A stretch of DNA of 64,000 nt from Rossellomorea sp. AcN35-11. Its GTDB lineage: Bacteria; Bacillota; Bacilli; Bacillales; Bacillaceae_B. The stretch lies in assembly GCA_030388825.1 (NCBI GenBank), contig CP128835.1, forward strand, positions 3,280,001 to 3,344,000, written 5' to 3'. How positions within the stretch are numbered: position 1 is the stretch's first letter; every line of letters begins with the position of its first letter. Below the pieces are notes generated by a model. That model was not told the DNA's origin. It ran no database searches and saw only the letters and a program-made list of their open reading frames with translations. Both the position numbers and the translations under genes were made by a program. Shown in pieces: positions 36,323 through 45,705 of the stretch.

Positions 36323-37024
36323 CTATGTTTCTTTGCTATCATTCAGCTTTTTTTGATAATTTAATTGATCAAGAAGTTTTCTTTCTTTTTTAAAAAATCC
36401 CTTTTCTATTTCTTCTACTAATTTTATTGGAATGCTAACATCAACATATTCTTCTACTTCTATTTTCCTTTCACAAATAAGACCAATCCAACTTTCAATC
36501 ATTTCAACTTTTTGTATATTCATATATGGGTAAAGTTCTTTGTACAATTCTGCCAAGTATAAAGTTCTTAAATGTCCTGGATGTTCATTGATTCCAAAAG
36601 GGATTGTTACAATCACTCTACCACCATTACTTAGCATTTTATATACTTTTTTAATGATTAATGATGACTCTTCAAAATGTTCTAAAATCTCTGTTAATAA
36701 TATACAGTTAAATTTTCTATTAACATCATAATGAAGATAATTTGCATGGATTAATTCCACTTTCTCTCTTGTTGATTGTTTTTCTTTACTCAATTCTTTT
36801 TGTGCATATTGAATTGCTTCTTTTTCTATATCAACCGCTGTAACATGTATACCTTTTCTAGCTAATAATATATCAATAATCCCTTGACTGCATCCCACAT
36901 CTAAAACTTTTTCGCCAACAACATGATTTAAGATCCAATTTATTCTTTTTATTGTTTTAGATTTCATATATTCTCCCATTTCACCATAATATGCTTCATT
37001 AACTCTATCAAGATTATTTTTCAT
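36323..37024 (-). CDS. Class I SAM-dependent methyltransferase
   Basis: This 233-residue protein has the Rossmann-type methyltransferase motifs: KVLDVGCSQGIIDILLARKG (motif I, near residue 38), VTAVDIEKEAI (motif II), CILLTEILEHFEE (motif IV, near 107) and LSNGGRVIVTIPFG (motif V/VI). Such enzymes often modify sugars, lipids or quinones. It lies beside the glycan operon on the opposite strand and is likewise A+T-rich, so it may methylate the polymer or its carrier; this is only a guess from position. It starts at ATG 37024 with AAAAAGATG upstream, a weak ribosome site. Confidence 0.8.
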   Translation of the reverse strand: MKNNLDRVNEAYYGEMGEYMKSKTIKRINWILNHVVGEKVLDVGCSQGIIDILLARKGIHVTAVDIEKEAIQYAQKELSKEKQSTREKVELIHANYLHYDVNRKFNCILLTEILEHFEESSLIIKKVYKMLSNGGRVIVTIPFGINEHPGHLRTLYLAELYKELYPYMNIQKVEMIESWIGLICERKIEVEEYVDVSIPIKLVEEIEKGFFKKERKLLDQLNYQKKLNDSKET

Positions 37025-37106
37025 CTTTTTCCCCCCACAGAATATTCTTTTATATTTATTATATGTAAAACATCATTCCTTGATTGGACAGTTTAATCTC
37101 GATAAT

Positions 37107-37149
37107 AAAAAAGAGAGATTAAGCGCAAATGCACCTAATCTCTCTTTTT
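37107..37149 (-). terminator. Terminator of korAB
   Basis: AAAAAGAGAGATTA and TAATCTCTCTTTTT pair around a short loop, with T on the minus side, 13 bases after the korB stop. Confidence 0.85.
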
Positions 37150-37162
37150 GAAAAAGCTATTA

Positions 37163-38029
37163 TTACATAAATTCCTTCACCAATTCATCAAATTTACGTT
37201 CATCTAATCTTAAATCGTGAGTACTCAGGGGTTCTTCGGAATACCCAGCCACAAGCTCCTGGTATGAAGGCTGTTCTTTGTTTTGATAAATCAATCCCGT
37301 CACCAGTCCATCCTTTTCCATGAGGGTATTCATTGCCTGCTCCCGATTAGATGGGTCATATCCTTCCACATCAGCAAGCTTTGTAAGATTCTCTTTGAAC
37401 CAATCGTACGTATTGATTTTATTATAGGTTACACAAGGGCTGAACACATTAATCAATGAAAACCCTTTATGATTAAGTCCCGCTTCGATTAATGCTGTCA
37501 ATTCCTTTAAGTCAGACGAGAAGCTTTGGGCAACAAAGGTGGCACCCGCCGTAAGGGCCATTTCCATCGGTGCCAGTGCAGGCTCGATGCTCCCCTGAGG
37601 CGTTGATTTTGTCTTGAATCCAGTTGAAGAACGTGGAGATGTCTGTCCTTTTGTCAGTCCATAAATTTGGTTATCCATAACGATGTACGTCACATTTACA
37701 TTACGGCGAATCGCGTGGATCGTATGTCCAAGTCCGATGGCAAATCCATCTCCATCCCCACCTGAAGCGATGACAGTTAAATCCTTATTGGCCATTTTTA
37801 ATCCTTGGGCGATAGGAAGAGAACGTCCATGAATCCCATGAAAACCGTATGAGTTAATGTAACCTGAAATACGTCCTGAGCAACCGATACCTGAAACGAC
37901 TGCCAATTGTTCAGGATTCAGTCCTACATTTGCAGATGCTCGTTGAATCGCTGCCTGTACAGAGAAGTCACCACATCCAGGACACCAGTTGGGTTTAACA
38001 TTATTTCTGAAATCTTTAAAGGTAGCCAT
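37163..38029 (-). CDS. korB: 2-oxoglutarate (2-oxoacid):ferredoxin oxidoreductase, beta subunit
   Basis: This 288-residue protein binds thiamine diphosphate and one [4Fe-4S] cluster. The cluster cysteines are in WCPGCGDFSVQ, GIGCSGRISGYIN and FSPCVTYNK; the ThDP/Mg motif is SGGDGDGFAIGLGH near residue 90. With KorA it oxidises 2-oxoglutarate or a related 2-oxoacid to the acyl-CoA, reducing ferredoxin. The start ATG 38029 lies 3 bases after the korA stop, showing translational coupling. In many Bacilli korAB is the neighbour of miaB; here a block of about 18 kb lies between. Confidence 0.92.
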   Translation of the reverse strand: MATFKDFRNNVKPNWCPGCGDFSVQAAIQRASANVGLNPEQLAVVSGIGCSGRISGYINSYGFHGIHGRSLPIAQGLKMANKDLTVIASGGDGDGFAIGLGHTIHAIRRNVNVTYIVMDNQIYGLTKGQTSPRSSTGFKTKSTPQGSIEPALAPMEMALTAGATFVAQSFSSDLKELTALIEAGLNHKGFSLINVFSPCVTYNKINTYDWFKENLTKLADVEGYDPSNREQAMNTLMEKDGLVTGLIYQNKEQPSYQELVAGYSEEPLSTHDLRLDERKFDELVKEFM

Positions 38030-38032
38030 GGA

Positions 38033-39775
38033 TCAGATCAACTCCTTACATCTAGTATGAATTTCATTTGGTAAGTATGGTGTTCCATCATACTTTGTCA
38101 TTTTCGTGATTTTGTTCCCATACCCGACATTCATTTTTATAATATCAGCCAATTGTCCTGTTGCATTATGCTCAATCACGACCACTTTCTTCGCTGATTG
38201 CATAAGTGGCTCCAGATCCTCCGACGGGAAGGGGTGTAGTAAGCGAACATGAGCGTGGTTTACTTTCAGCCCATCTGCTTCAAGACGTACCATTGCTTCC
38301 TCTATCACTCCACGTGTTGAGTTAAAACCGACCAATAATAAATCGGCATCCTCGTGGGGTGCATGAGTGTGAATAGGATTGTTAAAGCGGAGATTCTCCA
38401 CTTTTCGCATCCGTTTATCCATCTGAGCTTGTCTATTCGCAGGAGATTCTGAAGGTTTACCTGTTTCATCATGTTCTACTCCGGTAACATGGTGAATCCC
38501 GTTCTTCATTCCAGGAATGACACGTGGAGATACCCCATCTTCTGTTACTTCAAAACGCTTAAAATATTTCTTCGCCTCTAATTCATTTAAGTCGGATTCA
38601 TTGCCGACAAGCTTGCCTCTGCGAATTTCCACTTTACTGTAATCGAGAGGTTCAACGGTTTGCTTTCCTAGGGAAAGTTGAAGGTCAGAAAGGATGATGA
38701 CTGGACATTGATACTCTTCAGCGAGGTTAAACGCCTCCACCGTATCATAGAATGCTTCCTGTACAGTACTTGGAGCCAGGACGATCTTTGGTATTTCTCC
38801 GTGGGTACCGTAAATCATGGCCATTAAATCGGACTGTTCCTGTTTCGTTGGTAGTCCCGTTGACGGTCCCCCACGTTGTGTATCCACTACTACTAAAGGC
38901 TGTTCTGTCATACCGGATAAGCCGATTGCTTCCATCATAAGAGAAAGACCTGGTCCCGCAGATGCAGTGAATGAACGGATTCCACCATAGTTTGCACCGA
39001 TCGCCATCGTTGCGGCTGCAATCTCATCTTCTGTTTGGATAACCGTTCCACCAACCATCGGAAGCTTCTTAATGAGGTATTCCATGATTTCTGACGCAGG
39101 TGTAATTGGATATGCTGCCATCAAACGAACTCCCCCAGCCAGTGCTCCGAGTGCAATCGCATCGTTTCCGATCATAAACATGCGCTTATTTCCATCTGCT
39201 TCTTTCAATTGTAATGAACCAACCTTGCTTCCCAGTTCAGCTTTCATCTTTTGGAATCCTTGCCTGATGGCTTCCATGTTTTTCTCTACTACGGTCTCAC
39301 CTTTACGGCCGAAAATCTCCTCCACGACTTCCTTAAAAACGTCAGGATCCAGGTTTAGAACGGCACATGTCGCACCGACGGCCACCATATTCTTCATCAA
39401 CGACGTCCCCAATTCTGTAGCTAACTGAGTGAAAGGTATGATATAGAGAGATGCATCCGTATCTTCAGGTTTCTCAGGCTTAAACTTTTCATCTGCAATA
39501 ATGACTCCATCACTATGTAATTCTTTATAATTCACATCAATGGTTTCCTGATCAAAGGCGATAAGGATATCGAGGTCGTCTGCAATCGCACGCACTTGTG
39601 TCGTGCTGACCCGAATCTTATTATTTGTATGGCCTCCCTTAATTCGAGAGGAGAAATGACGGTACCCGTATAAGTAATACCCAAGGCGATTGAGAGCCAT
39701 AGAGAAAATTTCACCCGTACTCTCTATCCCTTCACCCTGCTGGCCGCCAACTTTCCATGAAAGTTGTTCCTTCAT
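38033..39775 (-). CDS. korA: 2-oxoglutarate (2-oxoacid):ferredoxin oxidoreductase, alpha subunit
   Basis: This 580-residue protein is a fusion of the gamma domain (WKVGGQQGEGIESTGEIFS, GGHTNNKIRVS near the N-terminus) and the alpha, pyrimidine-binding domain (ALAGGVRLMAAYPITPASEI near 215; SAGPGLSLMMEAIGLSGMTE near 275; VDTQRGGPSTGLPTKQEQSD). The C-terminal transketolase-like part ends with YLPNEIHTRCKELI. It works as a heterodimer pair with KorB in the cytosol. The start is ATG 39775, with AAGGGGTG upstream. The 2-oxoglutarate preference follows from common Bacillus annotation; the sequence alone does not decide between 2-oxoacids. Confidence 0.92.
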   Translation of the reverse strand: MKEQLSWKVGGQQGEGIESTGEIFSMALNRLGYYLYGYRHFSSRIKGGHTNNKIRVSTTQVRAIADDLDILIAFDQETIDVNYKELHSDGVIIADEKFKPEKPEDTDASLYIIPFTQLATELGTSLMKNMVAVGATCAVLNLDPDVFKEVVEEIFGRKGETVVEKNMEAIRQGFQKMKAELGSKVGSLQLKEADGNKRMFMIGNDAIALGALAGGVRLMAAYPITPASEIMEYLIKKLPMVGGTVIQTEDEIAAATMAIGANYGGIRSFTASAGPGLSLMMEAIGLSGMTEQPLVVVDTQRGGPSTGLPTKQEQSDLMAMIYGTHGEIPKIVLAPSTVQEAFYDTVEAFNLAEEYQCPVIILSDLQLSLGKQTVEPLDYSKVEIRRGKLVGNESDLNELEAKKYFKRFEVTEDGVSPRVIPGMKNGIHHVTGVEHDETGKPSESPANRQAQMDKRMRKVENLRFNNPIHTHAPHEDADLLLVGFNSTRGVIEEAMVRLEADGLKVNHAHVRLLHPFPSEDLEPLMQSAKKVVVIEHNATGQLADIIKMNVGYGNKITKMTKYDGTPYLPNEIHTRCKELI

Positions 39776-39971
39776 TTATTACACCCCTTCATTCAATTTT
39801 GCAACATCTATAAGATCAGCAAATTCTATTTTTTCGAACACTTCAATTCTACTAAGGTTTGTCACCGTATTTACGGTTTACGTTCACTCTATCAGTTTAT
39901 CACTTTTCTATTTAATTCACTACCGGAATGAATAATTTATGAAATTGAAAACACTTTCTTGTTGAAACATA

Positions 39972-40005
39972 CAGGCCATCAAAGATGGGTCTCTTTGATG
40001 GCCTG
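39972..40005. terminator. Hairpin after the dipeptidase gene
   Basis: CAGGCCATCAAAGA and TCTTTGATGGCCTG form a perfect 14-bp stem 8 bases after the stop. The minus-side T-run is poor, so termination may be partial. Confidence 0.6.
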
Positions 40006-40013
40006 GTCCGTGA

Positions 40014-40941
40014 TCAGCCTGTTAACCTTTCTGCGAAGTTATTGAAAAGGAATTTTTTCACCTGACTCTCACTATAGTATCGTTGAAGGGCATTGATCAG
40101 ATTGTCATATTGATGAAATGAGGATAGTCCCTGCACGGTTTCGGATATCCCATCGAAATCTGAGCCGAAGCCAATGTGATTTTCTCCCCCGAGGCTGCAT
40201 ACATGCTCTACATGTCTGATAACATCTGTCACAACCGCATGTCCCTTTTTATTTAAAAATGGAGGGACAAACGTAATCCCCATCACACTATCCTTTTTGA
40301 TCATCGCTTGAATTTGGTCATTCTTCAAATTACGTGGGTGTGGACATATGGAGTACGCATTGGAATGTGAAGCTATCGGATATTCAGCACATTCCATTGT
40401 ATCCCAGAACGCTTTTTCACTAAGGTGGGAAACATCGGTCCATACCTTATTCTGATTTAAAAAGGATACGACCTCATGCCCAAAATGAGTCAAGCCTCCC
40501 CCCCTTGGCTCTAACGCACCGTCTGCTGCTGCATTGGCCCAATTCCACGTTAAACCTACAGAACGGACTCCAAGTCTGTAAAGGATTTCGAGCTTCGTGA
40601 GATCCTCTTCAATAGCCTCAGTACCTTCCAATGTAAGCATGGCACCAATTTCATCATGGGCAAGCCTATCGACTTCATGTTTGGAGGTTACATGCCTTAG
40701 CTTGGGATTTGGTTTCAATATCTCATTATGAAAAAGGTTCACCATTTCCAACGCCGCTTGAAAACGCTGCCTGCCCCGCTTTCAGATGTGATGGAATATA
40801 GATGGCGAACAATTGGACCCTGCTTCTCTTCTCAATTAGCATTGGATATGTAATATGTAATGAATGCTGAGATTGAAATGCCGCCTGCCCGGGTTTCAGG
40901 TATAACTTCATCAGCACGTCGCAGTGTGCATCAAATATCAT
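40014..40941 (-). CDS. Membrane-dipeptidase-family (M19) Zn dipeptidase, frameshifted in this assembly
   Basis: Two frames give a 308-residue renal-dipeptidase-like enzyme that cleaves dipeptides, including D-residue dipeptides in some members. Zinc ligands are visible: HCD in IFDAHCDVLMK, E in AMLTLEGTEAIEE, H in WTDVSHLSEKAFWD and in IASHSNAYSICPHPRNL, and D in HIGFGSDFDGI. The break is at the A4 run 40761-40764: dropping one base gives AGQAAFQAALEMVNLFHNE. The start is ATG 40941. A dipeptidase in this place, next to spoVS and korA, is common in Bacillus. Despite the family name no membrane anchor is seen. Confidence 0.85.
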
Positions 40942-41000
40942 GTTTCCTCATCCTCTCATCTGTCAGTTCCTGCTACTTATCATACTATGGAATAATATAA

Positions 41001-41038
41001 AGGCTGTCCACTAAAGTACCCACTTTAATGAACAGCCT
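41001..41038 (-). terminator. Terminator of spoVS
   Basis: AGGCTGTCCACTAAAGT pairs, with two mismatches, with ACTTTAATGAACAGCCT, 8 bases after the spoVS stop on the minus strand. Confidence 0.65.
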
Positions 41039-41046
41039 ATAATATA

Positions 41047-41307
41047 TTATCTTGGTTCCACAATTAACTTTATCGCCGTCCGCTCTTCTCCATCAATCAA
41101 AATATCTGTAAATGCCGGGATGCATATCAAATCTAAACCACTAGGAGCAACAAAGCCTCTGGCAATGGCGACTGCTTTGACTGCCTGATTTAAAGCACCA
41201 GCGCCAATAGCCTGGATCTCAGCTCCTCCTCTCTCACGAAGAACACCGGCAAGTGCACCAGCTACAGAATTAGGATTAGATTTTGCTGAAACTTTTAATA
41301 TTTCCAT
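41047..41307 (-). CDS. spoVS: Stage V sporulation protein S
   Basis: The 86-residue protein is SpoVS over its full length, with MEILKVSAKSNPNSVAGALAG at the start and GFVAPSGLDLICIPAFTDI in the centre. SpoVS has an Alba-like fold and is needed for coat assembly and engulfment timing in B. subtilis. A GGAGG-type site precedes ATG 41307. As usual it lies after rny and ymdB on the same strand. Confidence 0.98.
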   Translation of the reverse strand: MEILKVSAKSNPNSVAGALAGVLRERGGAEIQAIGAGALNQAVKAVAIARGFVAPSGLDLICIPAFTDILIDGEERTAIKLIVEPR

Positions 41308-41444
41308 TCCTTTTCCTCCTTGTCATTTCCCCCATACCGTATGTCCGTGGTAAAGAACAAACTTGGTATAAATGATTCCACTGATACTATATTCAGGAAA
41401 TGGACAAATCATTCCGGTCACACCGAAAAAAGGAATGAAAACAT

Positions 41445-42248
41445 TTAATATTCTGCCATAAATGGATGGTCTTCGTTGATTAATATCCGTTCTATTTTTT
41501 TCGCTTTACCCGTTTTTTGATCAATATCAATTAAACAGGCACTCAATATCTTCCTGCCCGTCTTTGGAACTTCAAACCGAACAGGCAGACTTGTCTGGAA
41601 TCTTTTTAAAACAGACTCCTTACTCATTCCAAGCACTTCATCATAAGGACCTGTCATACCGACATCACACATAAATGCTGTTCCATTGGGAAGGATTCGG
41701 TTATCAGCTGTTTGAACATGGGTATGGGTTCCTACTACGGCAGATACACGCCCATCCAGGAACCATCCGACTGCCTGCTTTTCACTTGTTGCCTCTGCAT
41801 GAAAATCAACAAAGATAATGGATGTTCTCTTTTTGGCTTCGTCAACAAGCTCATCAAGTGCTTTAAACGGGTCATCCAGAGGAGGCATGAAGGTTCTTCC
41901 CTGGGCGTTGATGACCGCTACTTCTTTACCGTACACTTCCCCAAATACTAGTCCGGTGCCAGGGGTTCCTTCAGGAAAATTAGCCGGTCTCACCAACTGT
42001 TTAGATGATTCTATAAAATTGAAAATGTCTTTATTGTCCCAAGCATGATTCCCTAAAGTCACCATATTGGCGCCATCTTGTATAAATTGTTTATATATTT
42101 TCTCTGTGATTCCCCTGCCTGATGCTGCATTTTCCCCGTTCACAATGGTAAAATCCGGTGAATGCTTCTTCTTTAACTTCGGAAGGTATTCTGTAATCAT
42201 TTCTCGGCCCAGTGAACCGACTACGTCTCCAACAAATAATATTTTCAT
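41445..42248 (-). CDS. ymdB: YmdB-type 2',3'-cyclic nucleotide phosphodiesterase
   Basis: This 267-residue calcineurin-like phosphodiesterase has the metal-site motifs FVGDVVGSLGREM, VNGENAASGRG, TLGNHAWDNKD, VDFHAEATSEKQA and VVGTHTHVQTADN in order. In B. subtilis YmdB is needed for the switch between motility and biofilm and for late colony development. The gene follows rny on the same strand, 167 bases apart, with a terminator between. The start ATG 42248 has GAAGGGAC upstream. Confidence 0.93.
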   Translation of the reverse strand: MKILFVGDVVGSLGREMITEYLPKLKKKHSPDFTIVNGENAASGRGITEKIYKQFIQDGANMVTLGNHAWDNKDIFNFIESSKQLVRPANFPEGTPGTGLVFGEVYGKEVAVINAQGRTFMPPLDDPFKALDELVDEAKKRTSIIFVDFHAEATSEKQAVGWFLDGRVSAVVGTHTHVQTADNRILPNGTAFMCDVGMTGPYDEVLGMSKESVLKRFQTSLPVRFEVPKTGRKILSACLIDIDQKTGKAKKIERILINEDHPFMAEY

Positions 42249-42366
42249 GAAAAATAAATGTCCCTTCTCTATATGTATTGAGTCATGTAGTTATTGTATC
42301 ACAAATAAGTTGCCGTCTATTCATCCCTATAGAATTCACTATATGAATCTTAAGGATATAAACCAT

Positions 42367-42412
42367 AAAAAAAAGCTGACTCAAAAAGGGAATATCCCCT
42401 TCTCGAGTCAAC
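42367..42412 (-). terminator. Terminator between rny and ymdB
   Basis: GCTGACTC (from 42375) and GAGTCAAC (to 42412) frame a longer stem that includes AAGGGGA and TCCCCTT; eight T follow on the minus strand. It may be partial, since ymdB is usually co-transcribed. Confidence 0.75.
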
Positions 42413-42415
42413 CTC

Positions 42416-43979
42416 TTATTTCGCGTATTCGACAGCCCTTGTTTCACGTATGACCGTTACTTTAATATGGCCCGGGTAATCAAGCTCATCTTCAATTCGT
42501 TTACGGATATCCCTTGCTAATCGGTGAGATTCCAAATCGTCAATGGCTTCAGGTCTTACCATGATTCGCACTTCACGTCCTGCCTGGATCGCAAAGGACT
42601 TCTCAACGCCTTCATAAGACTCTGAAATTTCTTCGAGCTTCTCTAGGCGACGGATATAGTTCTCAAGCGTCTCGCTTCTTGCCCCCTGGTCGAGCAGCTG
42701 AAAGTGCATCTGCTGCTGCAACAAGAACCGCAATGATGGAGGTTGGCTCTGTATCTCCATGGTGAGAAGCAATACTGTTAATGACCACCGGGTGTTCTTT
42801 ATACTTCGTGGCCAGTTCAACACCAATTTCAACATGACTTCCTTCTACTTCATGGTCAATCGCTTTACCGATATCATGAAGTAATCCGGCACGTTTAGCC
42901 AGTCTTTCGTCTTCACCAAGCTCAGCTGCCAGTAATCCCCTGAAAGATATGCCACTTCCATTGAGTGTTTCAATACGTTTTGACCGTAACTGGTACGATA
43001 CTTCAAACGGCCAAGGATTTTAATTAAATCCGGGTGAAGCCCATGAACGCCAACTTCGAATGTGGTTTGTTCTCCAATTTCACGGATGTATTCATCCACT
43101 TCACGTCTGGATTTATCTACCATCTCTTCAATACGTGCAGGGTGGATACGTCCATCCTGTACTAATTTCTCTAATGCAATTCGAGCCGTTTCTCTACGAA
43201 TCGGATCAAAACCAGAAAGAATAACCGCTTCAGGAGTATCATCAATGATCAAATCGATTCCTGTAAGTGTTTCCAGCGTACGAATGTTACGTCCTTCTCG
43301 CCCAATAATTCGACCTTTCATCTCATCATTCGGTAGATTCACAACACTAACTGTCGTTTCAGCCACATGTTCGGCAGCACAACGTTGTATAGCCAGTGAA
43401 AGGACTTCTTTCGCTTTCTTATCGGCGTCTTCCTTTCGCCCGTGTTTCATGCTCTCTGACCATAATAGCGATATCATGGGAGAGTTCATTTTCAACGCGG
43501 TCGAGAATGATCCCTTTCGCTTCGTCACGAGTTAAGCTCGAGATACGTTCTAGCTCGGTTTGCTGTGATCGTACCATCTCGTCCACTTTGCTTTCCATCT
43601 CTTCAATATGTTGTTGTCTTTCGTTAAGAGTCCCCTCTTTTCTCTCAAGTAAAGCTTCACGCTTATCCAGCGTTTCATCTTTTCGATCGAGGTTTTCCTC
43701 TTTTTGCATTAAACGATTTTCTTGTTTTTGCAATTCATTTCTTCGTTCACGAAGTTCATTTTCCATTTCTGTGCGAAGTTTATGATTTTCGTCCTTTGCT
43801 TCTAAAAGTGCTTCTTTCTTCAGAGCATCCGCCTCGCGCCTTGCATCTTCTAAAATCTGCTCTGCTGAACCTTTAGCACCAGCAATCTTTGCTTCAGCAA
43901 TGGACTTACGAATTAAGTATCCAACAACTACACCGACGATTAGGCCAAGCAAAATGAAGATGATTGTAATAGGTTGCAT
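42416..43979 (-). CDS. rny: Ribonuclease Y, frameshifted three times in this assembly
   Basis: Four frames together cover the whole of RNase Y (about 520 aa): an N-terminal membrane anchor ([20 protein letters not shown]), a long coiled coil, the KH domain ([19 protein letters not shown] near residue 210) and the HD domain ([13 protein letters not shown], now out of frame). RNase Y starts decay and processing of many mRNAs at the membrane. The breaks are at 43434-43436 (drop one base to give [13 protein letters not shown]), 42937-42940 (C4 run; [11 protein letters not shown]) and 42683-42687 (C5 run; [14 protein letters not shown]). A near-essential gene with three single-run lesions is best explained by consensus error. 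RicA, its partner, is at 17.0 kb. Confidence 0.93.
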
Positions 43980-44368
43980 TATTTCACCTCCTCTTGCTAT
44001 GAACTGTCATCATGTCTTTTACATGTCGGCTTGTACATTGCTCATTTGAACAAAATATACAGCGCTAGGCTTTCAAATATTCATTCGAAAAATTTGTAAA
44101 ATATACATGTTAATTTTAAATCTCTGAAAATTTATTGTCAAGGGGTAGAGCCTTCTATCACTAGATTTCTCAAGGGTTTTTTTCCATTCGACTATAAGTG
44201 ACGCTGTCATAGAGGGATTATGGGTGCTAAAAACATCCAAATCATTTGTTTCAACTATTCTATCTGTTTCCTTAGAAGACTGTAAATCTTGACCTGGTCT
44301 CTTTTATTGAAACGATTTTGGGAATGTTACTATTTTCTACCATATCATTGGTAAACATACATAATAAA
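43980..44368. other. Non-coding gap between rny and recA
   Basis: No gene is seen; pbpX, found here in B. subtilis, is absent. The rny ribosome site (GAGGAGGTG) is at its left end. The remaining sequence has no clear hairpin or promoter I could support. Confidence 0.5.
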
Positions 44369-44396
44369 GAGAAGCAAACGAAGACGTCTGCTTCTC
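44369..44396 (-). terminator. Terminator of recA
   Basis: GAGAAGCAAACG pairs with CGTCTGCTTCTC (one G-U) around AAGA, with TTTATT following on the minus strand, 11 bases after the recA stop. Confidence 0.8.
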
Positions 44397-44407
44397 CTCC
44401 ATATTAA

Positions 44408-45445
44408 TCAGTCTTCCAATAGGCTTAATTCACCTTGATCGTCCGTTTCAGCACGCCCAGTATCCAATCCATAGTGTTCACGGATCTTCAGCATGATTTC
44501 TGTGCGGATTTCCGGATTTTCTTTAAGGAAAATCTTTGCATTTTCACGTCCTTGACCTAAACGTTCTTCATTATAAGAGTACCAGGCTCCACTCTTCTGG
44601 ACAATGTCCAGCTCAGATCCAAGGTCGACGATTTCACCTTCTTTGGAAATCCCTTCTCCATACATGATATCCACTTCGGCTACACGGAACGGTGGAGCGA
44701 CTTTATTCTTTACGACCTTGATCTTTGTTTTGTTCCCTACCATTTCATTACCCTGTTTGAGGGTCTCAGCACGACGGACTTCTAGACGTACAGAAGAATA
44801 GAATTTCAGTGCACGACCACCAGGCGTTGTCTCAGGATTTCCGAACATGACTCCGACCTTCTCACGGATCTGGTTAATAAAAATCGCAATGGTCTTTGAC
44901 TTGTTGATCGCACCAGAAAGCTTACGAAGGGCCTGTGACATTAAACGAGCTTGAAGACCTACGTGGGCATCACCCATCTCCCCCTCGATTTCGGCTTTTG
45001 GTACCAGGGCAGCAACAGAGTCAATGACGATAGCATCCACTGCTCCGCTCCGTACTAAAGCTTCTGCAATCTCCAGTGCCTGCTCACCCGTATCTGGTTG
45101 AGAAAGTAATAATTCATCTATGTTTACTCCAAGCTTTTGAGCATATTCGGGATCAAGTGCGTGCTCTGCGTCGATGAATGCCGCTTGACCTCCTTGAGCC
45201 TGAACCTCTGCAATCGCGTGAAGCGCCACTGTTGTTTTACCTGATGATTCGGGACCATATACCTCGATGATTCTTCCACGAGGATACCCGCCAACTCCAA
45301 GAGCTGCATCCAATGCCAATGAACCACTTGGGCATGTAACAACTTTTCTATCAGTCTGCTCCCCAAGTTTCATGATTGAGCCTTTACCAAACTGCTTTTC
45401 TATTTGTTTTAACGCCATATCTAAGGCTGCTTTACGATCGCTCAC
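44408..45445 (-). CDS. recA: Recombinase RecA
   Basis: This 345-residue protein is RecA. Walker A is in [19 protein letters not shown] near residue 64, Walker B in [20 protein letters not shown], and the loop-2 region in [20 protein letters not shown]. It forms the strand-exchange filament and drives LexA self-cleavage. The start is GTG 45445 ([19 protein letters not shown]) after AAAGGAGGA; the frame is open much further upstream but that part is not RecA. A LexA box and a sigma-A promoter lie upstream, so SOS control is expected. Confidence 0.99.
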   Translation of the reverse strand: MSDRKAALDMALKQIEKQFGKGSIMKLGEQTDRKVVTCPSGSLALDAALGVGGYPRGRIIEVYGPESSGKTTVALHAIAEVQAQGGQAAFIDAEHALDPEYAQKLGVNIDELLLSQPDTGEQALEIAEALVRSGAVDAIVIDSVAALVPKAEIEGEMGDAHVGLQARLMSQALRKLSGAINKSKTIAIFINQIREKVGVMFGNPETTPGGRALKFYSSVRLEVRRAETLKQGNEMVGNKTKIKVVKNKVAPPFRVAEVDIMYGEGISKEGEIVDLGSELDIVQKSGAWYSYNEERLGQGRENAKIFLKENPEIRTEIMLKIREHYGLDTGRAETDDQGELSLLED

Positions 45446-45517
45446 AAATCTTCCTCCTTTGAATATAGAACTTGTAATCGACAACTTATAATCTTGTCTC
45501 AAATCCAACCTATCTAT

Positions 45518-45546
45518 ACTATAAACGTTTTTATTATAGAAAACAA
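45518..45546 (-). promoter_or_regulatory. Sigma-A promoter of recA
   Basis: On the minus strand TTGTTT (45546-45541), a 17-base spacer and TATAGT (45523-45518) form a good vegetative promoter about 70 bases before the start. Confidence 0.65.
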
Positions 45547-45555
45547 GAAAAAAAT

Positions 45556-45569
45556 CGAACATTCATTCG
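45556..45569 (-). promoter_or_regulatory. LexA (DinR) SOS box of recA
   Basis: The minus strand reads CGAATGAATGTTCG, 13 of 14 matches to the Bacillus SOS box CGAACRNRYGTTYG. It lies 9 bases upstream of the -35 element. Confidence 0.8.
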
Positions 45570-45705
45570 GTTTTTTTCGATAGCTGGTAAGTATTGAATC
45601 GGATAGGTATGTATGAAATGATCAGTTTCTAAACATGTTGAATGACAGAACTCATCCAAATACGTCAAAAAGCTGCCCCCCTGTGGAAGACAGCCGTTCC
45701 ATGAC

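Noticed and set aside
43396-43785. A 129-codon plus-strand frame, rich in Ser and Phe
   Set aside because: It is the antisense shadow of the RNase Y coiled coil.
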